DNA of 64,000 nt from Cristatella mucedo (lineage: Eukaryota; Bryozoa; Phylactolaemata; Cristatellidae): positions 1-64,000 of the forward strand of contig WPIO01000201.1 of assembly GCA_009760855.2 (NCBI GenBank). Reading direction: 5' to 3'. The notes below the pieces were generated by a model. The model searched no databases. It saw nothing but the letters and a program-made list of their open reading frames with translations, and was not told the DNA's origin. Position 1 is the stretch's first letter; each line of letters opens with the position of its first letter. Of the stretch, positions 56,123-64,000 are shown one piece after another. Made by a program: the position numbers and the translations under genes.

Positions 56123-56155
<33 letters not shown>

Positions 56156-56267
56156 GCTCTCTCTCTCGTCTCTGCTCTGTCTCTCTCTGGTCTCTCTCTG
56201 TCTCTCTCTCTCCTCTTCTCTCCCTCTCTCTCTCTACCTCTCCTCTCTCTCCACATCTCTAGATCTC

Positions 56268-56322
<55 letters not shown>

Positions 56323-57010
56323 CTCACACACACGCACAAACCGACTGACATGCAGTTCTAATTAAGGTGCTGCTGATCTGCTCGGATAAGGAAGCACCGA
56401 GAAAATGGACTGTGGCTATGCAGCCAGGGGTTGAGTGTACTCTGCGCCCTGGGCACTGAACAGAGAGACACCTCCTACCTATTGATAGGAGAAAATTCGA
56501 ACAAGGTGCATAAAGAAGGCACCATGACCAGGTATGACCAATTACCAATTGGTAACTGCTGCTAGCCACCCCTGACAAGCCGAAGAGCAATAGAGCCACG
56601 CCAGCGGCAGACGGGCACCTCGGCTCGGCATATTCTGACAGGGGGCAATGCTCGTATGCTCGAGTGACCAAGCCTGCATCTCGAACCAGCAGGCACATAC
56701 AGGCTCTTCGACCAAGATCAAAGAAATCCTGGTGACGGCATTAGCAGTCTGACAGACCAGGAAAGCTCCTCAAAATGGCTCATATGAATCACAAAAGCTT
56801 ATCGAAAGTGGTTTTCAACTGTAGCCTTCCACACTTCTAAATCACAAAAACGAAAGACTCTATGAATAATAGGGCAGGACACCCAATCCGCAGGGTTATC
56901 GACGATTCAACATTGACCACCCCAAGACTCAATCAGAAACTGTGCAAGGTCCGTTGTTTTTCACATCCAGGTCGTAATATCCTGCCTACTTTTTCAAAAT
57001 ATTGTACAAG
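56025..57010 (+). repeat. V block, copy 1 (with long CA and CT tracts)
   Basis: The order is AATGTGCATGCACACACACA (CA run, 56066-56105), CT-rich tracts to about 56325, AATTAAGGTGCTGCTGATCT (56362), GGGCACCTCGGCTCGGCATA, CTGACAGACCAGGAAAGCTC, TTATCGAAAGTGGTTTTCAA, GGGTTATCGACGATTCAACA and AAGGTCCGTTGTTTTTCACA. The same order recurs from 57620. The main size difference is the CT expansion here. No gene is seen. Confidence 0.75.
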
Positions 57011-57585
57011 TGATGGGGACTAGCTGTGACCAGAGATGTGTTCTATCAAGCCCGATTACAACTTGAGAGCCACAGATCTCAAAGTAATATTTGCTGATTT
57101 AACAGCCTCATTTATTGCAATGCGCTCTATGATGACTGCACTCATCGTCTCACCCCTTATAACAACTGAAGGAAGCACTATACCCCGGGATGTTCAAACT
57201 ACTGACCTACATTACATCCCAACCACTTCCTTTTAGCTGCTTTGTGTTTTCGCCTGACCAGCACTGATTGATCACTATACAGCAACTCGATGGGTCAGCA
57301 GATTGGGGACTGGGGGGGTCAGTTCCCCAGATGGACAAGGGTCCGATCTATCTTGTTATGCGCAATATACCAAGTAACCAATGCAAATATACTATGGACA
57401 GACATGATGGGGCCAGTCGTAAATAGGCCCTTGTAAATCTCGCAGCCAAATCGAACCCCAGCCCCTATATCCGGTATGGGGCAGCTAGTGGCAGCTTGAG
57501 TCGGCTTTTCGAATGCTCGCAGTAGACCAAAAGCTGAAGCCCGATAGCCTGCATAGAACAGGACCAGTGGGGCCGACATGTTGGC
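57011..57585. other. unassigned DNA between V copies
   Basis: Short frames only (86 codons or fewer); nothing recognisable. Confidence 0.4.
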
Positions 57586-57589
57586 TCAC

Positions 57590-58400
57590 TTCGCACTCGA
57601 ATAACTAGTTCGGGATGAAAATTTTTCCCCTTCCCCAAATAAAATGTGCATACACAGGCGTATGCACACACACACACTACACCCACACACACACTCACAA
57701 CCCACACCACACACTACACACACACACCACACATATATATCCAATTAAGGTGCTACCAATCTGCTCATGTAGACGGAGTACCAAGCAACGTGCTTGTGAT
57801 GTGCTAGTCAGAAATGAGGGTTAAGCAATCGGCATTGAACAGAATATTCCTTCCTGCTCATCGAGAGGAAGAAGGTCAATCACGGTATGCAAAGCAGGGT
57901 ACCCCTCCGAATAATGCCACCCGAATTACAGGACTGGCAAACCGCCAGCCTACTTCCTAATAAGCGGCAGAAACAATTCAGTAAGCATTGAACAGGGCAC
58001 CTTGGCTCGGCCTAATTGGCCATTGAGAATACAAGCTCGAAAAAGCCGACCCATACAAAGGCGTGGTCCTAAAAATCACGGTGAGGAAATTTAACAATCT
58101 GAAAGACCAGGAAAGCTCTCCTCAAAAAGGCGGGGGTGGGTATATCCAATCCCCAAAAAGCTTTAATATCGAAAGTGGTCCAACTGTAAGCCTTCAACCT
58201 AAAGATCACAAAAATGATGGACTATATGATTAATAATGCATGCCGTTAGGGTTATCGACGGTTAGGTTAGCGATGATTAACATGTGACCTGGGGGTAGGG
58301 GACACCAAAACCCAATCTCCAAAACCAGCACTTTGCAGGTCCATTGTTTTGCTCATTCAGAAAAAAAAAAAAAAAAGTCGTACTCAGTCCTGCCTCTTTT
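57590..58400 (+). repeat. V block, copy 2
   Basis: AAATGTGCATACACAGGCGT opens the copy, followed by a CA run (57666-57732), CCAATTAAGGTGCTACCAAT (57741), GGGCACCTTGGCTCGGCCTA, CTGAAAGACCAGGAAAGCTC, TATCGAAAGTGGTCCAACTG, GGGTTATCGACGGTTAGGTT and GCAGGTCCATTGTTTTGCTC. The copies differ by many small insertions. A poly(A) run at about 58361-58376 follows the last landmark. Confidence 0.75.
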
Positions 58401-59595
58401 GGCGATCACTGCTACGTGTTACTAACGTGTACCAGAAATTCCCCCATCTGCATTTACTTCAGAGAATCAACCGCCACTTCTTGTACCCCCAGATACTGAC
58501 TTCTCACTGTGAAGTCGCTATCGTGCAGTACGTAGTACTTGGTGACTAGCTCACAGGCAGCAGCAAGGAGGTTCGCGCTTCCTTGCCGATCACTGGTAGT
58601 TATCACCATGCATGCCTATTGAGACGGCAAGCCTACCACCGGCTTTGCACTGGTGGTAACGCTGTAATACCAGACAGTCTAGGTGGGCTGCCTAGAGCCA
58701 GCTCGGCGATAGATCCAATGCGCCGGCAAGCCTGACCCTGTTCATTTCTCCCAGTCCACAGCCGGGAAGTTCGGAGTTCGCTACAGCATCCAGCACTTGT
58801 GGGAGTTTTCTTTTTTTAAAAATCGGTGAAATTCGAGAGGGAACGTGTGGGCGAACGGCTGTGAGAGAGCCAATACGCGAGCTGAACGCACAGCCGGGGG
58901 GCACGTGCGGGAGCATCCTGCTGGATTCATCTGCAAGACGGATCGCTCATAACAAGGGATGAAACCCTTGAGGAAAGCTGGTTGCACGCCTTTTGCCTTT
59001 TGTCCGGAGCATTTTGGATGTGTTTCGGTGGCAATCAACCTTCCCTTCCAAAGTGGGAAAGCAAGGCTTGCCACAGTAGGACGTAGAGACAACTGACATT
59101 TTAGACTCCACAACCTGCCCACCATCGAGAAGTGAATATGTAGGATTCGCTACATAAAACCTACTGTTTGGTATTGCTGGAGCCTACGATAAGCCCCCTG
59201 AGTTTTGTTTTTTTATTTAAAGTCAGGTGGAAAAGAAGAGGTAAACATAAGTTTAATGTAAAAGCGCTCGTAAATCCTGGGAATTTTTTTGAAATCCTAA
59301 TATCCTGGGCTTTATCCTTTGGATATTTTGCCACTGATTTGACACTACATTAGACATCATTAGAAGGGCCTGAGTTTTAATATATACGTAAAGTATGGGC
59401 CGGAAGTGCCTATAACGGGAGGAGGGGAAGAAGATCACTCTAAGTGGGGTGGGGACCAACTTTGGGCTGCCCCCTGTCCCCCCTGACAACAGTAATATAA
59501 TATATTACTATTCGATGTCAATGATTGGTATTCAGTCTACACTGGTGGCTAGTTGAAGTTATTTTCAGATTTGCTTATGTGATCAATAGCGATTA
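58401..59595. other. unassigned DNA
   Basis: A 114-codon minus frame (58781-59125) has several cysteines but no arrangement that I can assign to a zinc-binding family. The remainder is AT-rich with no recognised repeat. Confidence 0.4.
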
Positions 59596-59599
59596 ATTG

Positions 59600-59740
59600 G
59601 CAATATGTTCCCCCAACAATTATTCGTTTCACTTTGCAGCACAAATTATAAGCGCCTAAATTTAGAGAGCTAGATTTAAGTTCTCTGAGGGCGCGCTATT
59701 AAAACAATCAAGTGAATTAATTATTATTAAATTTGTTATT
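59600..59740 (+). mobile_element. LINE-A terminal 3' stub
   Basis: CACTTTGCAGCACAAATTAT and AAGCGCCTAAATTTAGAGAG, with TTCTCTGAGGGCGCGCTATT and an ATT-type tail, match the LINE-A hairpin region with several small insertions. Confidence 0.82.
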
Positions 59741-60035
59741 GTTTCCTCATATGGCCAGTTTTTAATGGCTCTTAAAGTTGATTTATCAGGTGTTGGTTCC
59801 CATTGAGTAAATATGCTCGTCCCAAACAAGTAAACCCCTGGCTGGAACATCGTTTGGCTCGAATCCGGAGGCATATCTGAAGCCGGATGAATAGAGAGAT
59901 TTTATAATTCTCTTGGGGTGCCAGAACAAATATTTATATTTATCTGCCAGCCCATAGATTATGAAGCTGCTGTTTAGATTGAGCTGTTTTTGTGTTGTGC
60001 ATTTAATGGCATGATGCATTTTTTAAGTATTGGAT
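59741..60035. other. unassigned DNA
   Basis: Nothing recognisable. Confidence 0.4.
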
Positions 60036-60039
60036 GGCA

Positions 60040-60665
60040 ACAAAGGCTTTGTACTTCGACGATGCTTTCGTCGCTCACGTATTTATGATTTTTCCTTCTT
60101 TCTATAATAAGGGCTCCAGCCTATTCCATCTCAGATATAATACCCAATCAGGGCCAAGCATCGTACCACACGCTTTTTCCGAATCCAACAGTCTAGAAAT
60201 ACCTCGTAACAACCCTCAAATCCTGTGGAGACCGACCGTGCATATTTAGTTTCGTACGCTCCCAAGCCTTGAACTCCCTCCCAACCTGCGTCAGAAACAT
60301 CCCCTGGCCTGACCACATTTTTAGAAGGAACTTAAAACAAAACACCTATTTTAGGACAAACAGCCATTTAGTGGGTCCCGGTGATTCCTTAATTCATTCA
60401 GGTGCTAAATATGCGTGTCAGATGCTGACACTGTGCATGCTTTGCCAACTAACCACATTTGCATGCTGACTCTGTGCATGTCAATCCCCACCCCTAACCA
60501 GGGATATAATTCCATTTTGTTATTGTTGTTTTTTCAAGCATTTTTTTACTTACCATTCAATTGCATTGACCTTTGCAGGCAAATGTAACCTGCGCCTAGA
60601 AAGATGATCAAGTTCTCCTGAGGGCGCTTTTATTAGTAACATATTATTATGGTTTTCTTAATATA
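60040..60665 (+). mobile_element. LINE-A, insertion-rich copy
   Basis: The RT C-terminal landmarks (CTCCAGCCTATTCCATCTCA, GGGCCAAGCATCGTACCACA, GTCTAGAAATACCTCGTAAC) and the full UTR and hairpin (TGCGCCTAGAAAGATGATCA, CTGAGGGCGCTTTTATTAGT) are present. Compared with all other copies this one carries many extra single bases and short local duplications, such as GAGACCGACCGTGCATATTT. The pattern is discussed in the findings. Confidence 0.88.
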
Positions 60666-60779
60666 AAAGGCTTAATGAGTAAACGTCAAGAACGCTGGGC
60701 AGCACGGTGGCATATTAGCCCACTAGGCAGCGATTGAGCGAAATAGCGGAAACACGTAATTGAGCCTGCTTTGGTGGCT

Positions 60780-61135
60780 TCGGAACCTGCAAAACTAAAA
60801 CGAATTTTAAACTACAGCAGTGCCCTCAGAACTCAAACTCAATCCCTTTTTTTTAAAAAACCTTTTAAACTAATTGCACAGGAAAACACCAATTGCATGG
60901 TTTAGCGGTATCGTTGCCTCAATAAACATTCAAAAACTAACTTAGGGGTGACATGGCCCTGGGTTCATGCAGCCGTTAGTGGGGAAGATTCCACAGTCAG
61001 CAAGCATGAGAGCGTAAAGAACGAATCAGTAGAGCGACCTGTTTTGTAAAGGCTGCTACAAACAGACAATGCATCTTTTATTTTCCGGAAAAATGCGAAC
61101 AAGTCAGGATATGTCTCAGCCCTAAATTACCCTCA
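60780..61135 (-). mobile_element. LINE-A 3' region, inverted, decayed
   Basis: CAGTGCCCTCAGAACTCAAA, GGGGTGACATGGCCCTGGGT, CATGCAGCCGTTAGTGGGGA and AGCGACCTGTTTTGTAAAGG follow the inverted LINE-A UTR order. There are many indels and no coding frame remains. Confidence 0.7.
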
Positions 61136-61704
61136 GACGTCTTTGCTCAATCATCCGAAGCTCCCTGCTGTCTCCTCCTGCCTGCCTCCCTCACCAGCCC
61201 CCCTTCCCCAGCAGCTAACTACCCTTAAGCCGGCATAGCCATTTTTCAGTTTCCTCCTAGTCCCCCCCAGCTAACTCCAACACACTCACCTCTTTTCGCC
61301 TCCTCCACGTTCCCGCCCGCCCTTCACATTTTCTTTTTCTCTCCTCCTCAAGTGCCGCAGCATCCGACAAGCGTCAGCTTCACACGTCTCAGCGGCATAA
61401 GCCGTCCTCTCTGCCCGCCTCAGCTGTGTGCCTTAAACACGGCGGGGGTCGCCACCTCCGCCTCTGCTTTCCTTTCTTCTCGGCTGCGCTTCTCAGCCAC
61501 CCTCTTCTGCATGCTTCTCAGCTACCTCGTTTGCTGCGCCTCTTATGGCGCTTTTGTCAGCCAAGTCCGGCGTCGCCCACAAGCCGGATTTCTTCTGCCA
61601 TCAAAGAATCTTCAACCGACTCTGATGCATACACCACCTTAGCTGCCTCCGTAGATTGTACTCTGTCTGTCATTCAGTTTTAATTGATCTAGGGGTGTGA
61701 ATAA
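61136..61704 (+). other. pyrimidine-rich stretch, unassigned
   Basis: The plus strand is strongly enriched in C and T from about 61150 to 61620, which opens chance frames (96 and 85 codons). No repeat unit or gene is recognised. Confidence 0.5.
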
Positions 61705-62700
61705 TGATGAGCTAACTTGCGGCTTACAGGCAAACCAAGTGTGATTCTGATATTGGAAAGGCTAATGCTCAATACCAGCTCTAGCAGCTTGGGCCTATCT
61801 CCTCCTGTTAAATGTGCACACGAAATCTAGGTTTCAATGTTCTAAAGACACCATGTCCATTACATGACCACATCAGCTCAATCCACCGTCAAGTCTGTCT
61901 ACGTTTCAGCTACATTACCTAACATTGCTAAAATTCAGGCTTTTTTAGTCAGTAATAACATATCTTAAGTTGATCCATGCATATTTTGGACATCTTTGTC
62001 TTGGCCTCTGTAACTCAACTGCTGCTTTTCTGTGGCCTACTGGCACTTGCAATCAGGTGCTTACTGCTAGTGTGCAAAACTGGTGCAGCTAGGCTTGTAT
62101 GGGGGGGTGTGCGTCTCCGTTTTGCCACATCAAGAGCTTTTTCGTTGACGAGCACTGGAAACTCCCAGTCCAGCAACGGATCGACTTTCATTGTTTTGTC
62201 ACTACCTTTCATGTCTTTTTCATTCTTTGGCAGGCTACCCTACCAATCAGATTTACGTCTCCACCATACCAAGCATCGTACGCCCGGCTTTTCGGAATCC
62301 AACAGTTTACCTACCTCGTACAATCCTGAAATCCTTTGGAGGACCTTGCCTTTATTTCGCATGCTCCAAAAGCCTGGAACCCACCTGACTTTTGTCACGA
62401 CAATTCCTGACTCAACCACATTTATAGAGAAATTAAAAATGCCCCTATTTAGGACAGCATTTAGTGGGTCCCTGGGATATGATGTGTAATACTTATGAGT
62501 GCTGACACTGTCCATGCTGAAAGTAACCACCCTTGCAAGCTGACCCCTGTGCATGTTTACCCCTAACCATTTTTTTCCGTGTTATCTATTGAGCATTCTA
62601 TAAATAACCAGCCTATCGCGATTCCTTTGCGGCAAATGTAAAGCACTTACAAAAAGATTGAATTATCTGATGGCACTTTTATCAAAAATTTTAATAAGAT
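61705..62700 (+). mobile_element. LINE-A, RT C-terminal region and 3' UTR, indel-rich
   Basis: The copy starts near GCTTACAGGCAAACCAAGTG (the GKPS region after the palm) and runs through CACCGTCAAGTCTGTCTACG, GTGCAAAACTGGTGCAGCTA, the LHRLPVQQRIDF-like region and CCTATTTAGGACAGCATTTA to the UTR and the hairpin (AAAGCACTTACAAAAAGATT, GATGGCACTTTTATCAAA). It has no YADD. Insertions break the frame repeatedly; the longest open frame is 170 codons (61977-62489). Confidence 0.85.
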
Positions 62701-62790
62701 TACAAATTTCAACTGTGCTTTCCTTCGCTGCAAATATGAAGTATCTGTAAGGAGATCGGCTTTCCAGACTGCATTATATTAGGCATATCG
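62701..62790 (+). mobile_element. possible second LINE-A 3' stub
   Basis: TGTGCTTTCCTTCGCTGCAA and ATATGAAGTATCTGTAAGGA followed by GACTGCATTATATTA resemble a badly decayed LINE-A end directly after the previous one. Confidence 0.4.
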
Positions 62791-62809
62791 TTTTCTATTA
62801 TTTATCATT

Positions 62810-63800
62810 CATTTTTTTTAAGTTACTTAAACCCATGTATAGATATGGTCAATAAATTCAGCAAGACCAGGGACAGAGTTTGACGTGCTGTAAGTGCTGG
62901 GGAGGGATCGAAGCGAAGCTAAAACACTGCTGTGATCTGCCTAGAGTGCAAACCTAGATTGTGCCTGGTAATCACATCGCCTTGCGGGAAAGTATAAACT
63001 GTGTGAAACAAACTGGGAGAATCACAAAGCTGAGTTTGGCCCATATTTCAGAGGTTCCTCGAATGGTAATTTTTTCCATTCACATTAATACTCTGGAATC
63101 TCCCACCGGATAGGACCTAGACAATTGCAATGCAGTGCCAGAAATTCCAATGCAAGATAAGCTTTCAAGAAAGACTCGGTGATTGATAGTATATCAAAAA
63201 CTACCGAAAGATTGAATACACCAAGGATAGAGACTTCACCACGCAACGCCCTCTGAAGATGTTTTCGACAATGCAGAATTATTATTTCTGAAACCAGACT
63301 TGAAATTTACTAAAGAGGCTTGAAATTTTAATATTTAGATTTCAGCTAGTCTTTCTACTACTGATACTGATTACAGTGTCCTTTCATGAGAATATTTGAG
63401 TACCGAGGCTTTTGCAGAGGCTGCGTAAGTAAAATCAACTTGGTCTACTGATGCTTGTTTTGAGTACTGGGCTGACTATGGACTTTTTTTAGAAGTGGCT
63501 GGGAAATACTTGAGGCTAATACCATATTTATGGTGTTTAGTTCCACTCGAGAGATTGCTTTGAGGAGACTGGCAAACAGTTTGAAGTGGGAGGTCATGTG
63601 TGTAATTATTAGCAATTTCCTGAACAATTTTTGATTGATTTAGGGGTCTGAAAAAAGGAAAGGCCTGCTTAATTTGCATCGTTACTAGTTAGGCGTATAC
63701 CAATTTCAGCTGAGTTTCTGTTAAGGCAACCAGGTCAAAGTCTTTTCTAGACACGTGAGGTCGCCTATAAAAAGGATTATTAGCGCGCGTTAGTTGACAT
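62810..63800 (-). mobile_element. LINE-A, inverted, with fused endonuclease start and RT
   Basis: Reading leftward, the 5' part (63720-63760) encodes DFDLVALTETQL, the N-terminal endonuclease motif (D.(V/I)ALTETWL). After roughly 350 bases it reaches RT sequence encoding FNLSVVFDILSI (counterpart of LDLSAAFDTIDH) near 63190-63225, and then the palm region near 62930, where YADD is lost. The distance is far too short for a complete endonuclease and linker, so an internal deletion is inferred. The 3' UTR and hairpin are absent. Confidence 0.78.
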
Positions 63801-63844
63801 GCTCGGCATCTGATTAGACGCACTGTGCACCCTTGGCCCAGACT

Positions 63845-64000
63845 GCCTATGGTTTACCACAGAAACTAAACTAGCTAGGTCTATCTACTAAGTGCATTCT
63901 TGAAAAAGCATGCTAAAGATCGGGACTGACTTTCTATCGACCGGAATACGAGTACAACTGTTGATCTTACTAGTCAATGTTAGCAAAGGCCATGCCTAGC
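63845..64000 (+). mobile_element. LINE-A linker fragment, plus orientation, runs off the window
   Basis: TATGGTTTACCACAGAAACT, AAACTAGCTAGGTCTATCTA and TTAGCAAAGGCCATG align with the reverse complement of 52800-52960, the region between endonuclease and RT. This piece is therefore in the opposite orientation to 62810-63800, giving a second head-to-head arrangement. It continues beyond the window. Confidence 0.75.

Noticed and set aside
58247-58275. Telomere-like TTAGGG sequence
   Set aside because: There is only an isolated GTTAGGGTT and a GGTTAGGTTAG; no tandem array exists.
58781-59125. Cys-containing minus frame as a possible THAP-like or zinc-finger domain
   Set aside because: The cysteine spacing and flanking residues do not fit THAP or common zinc-finger patterns.
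61352-61683. Overlapping 96- and 85-codon frames as exons
   Set aside because: They lie in a pyrimidine-biased stretch, and neither has a recognised motif or credible splice context.
1-64000. Prokaryotic features such as operons, Shine-Dalgarno sites or CRISPR
   Set aside because: Sequence content is eukaryotic, with LINEs, SINEs and microsatellites. No spaced identical direct repeats of CRISPR type were seen.

Overview
This 64 kb window looks like repeat-dominated nuclear DNA from an animal, probably an invertebrate with a large, TE-rich genome. The species cannot be named from the sequence. Nearly every recognisable segment is a decayed transposable element, an old local duplication or a microsatellite. 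I found no convincing intact protein-coding gene, no rRNA gene, no functional tRNA gene and no CRISPR array. Family names used below are local labels: LINE-A is an L2/CR1-type non-LTR retrotransposon ending in a conserved hairpin and an (ATT)n tail; LINE-B is a second CR1/L2-like non-LTR family ending near ACGGAGATACAT; SINE-A is a tRNA-derived SINE; W is a short hairpin-type repeat; T, R, Q, X, P and V are local duplications.

Layout. 0-6.8 kb: LINE-A ends, two SINE-A copies and a very long hexanucleotide/CT microsatellite (5.05-5.7 kb). 6.8-15.1 kb: three degenerate tandem copies of a unit of about 3.5 kb (T), broken by SINE-A and LINE-A insertions. 15.1-22 kb: mostly unassigned, with a GC-richer patch at 16.5-19.4 kb and a short duplicated segment P whose partner is at 11.5 kb. 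22-26.9 kb: nested LINE-A, LINE-B, SINE-A and W. 26.9-35 kb: degenerate tandem units of about 1 kb (R) plus linker Q, interrupted by three LINE-A copies and SINE-A. 35-41.3 kb: duplicated block X, each copy followed directly by an inverted LINE-A. 41.4-50 kb: one weak candidate exon, then scattered LINE-A, LINE-B and SINE-A. 50.8-55 kb: two LINE-A copies head to head, holding the fullest endonuclease and reverse-transcriptase (RT) remnants. 55.9-58.4 kb: duplicated block V built on CA/CT tracts. 58.4-64 kb: unassigned DNA and unusually indel-rich LINE-A copies, ending in a second head-to-head arrangement.

The elements fit a two-level history. Local units were duplicated first, then LINE-A, LINE-B and SINE-A landed in them; duplicated units without the insert serve as internal empty sites. 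No LINE copy is intact: reading frames are broken and catalytic residues are altered in several copies. The most interesting signals are the strongly retained 3' hairpin of LINE-A, the multi-kilobase degenerate tandem units, the head-to-head LINE pairs, and an ungapped pair of minus-strand reading frames (11.5 and 18 kb). None of these shows a clearly new biological system.
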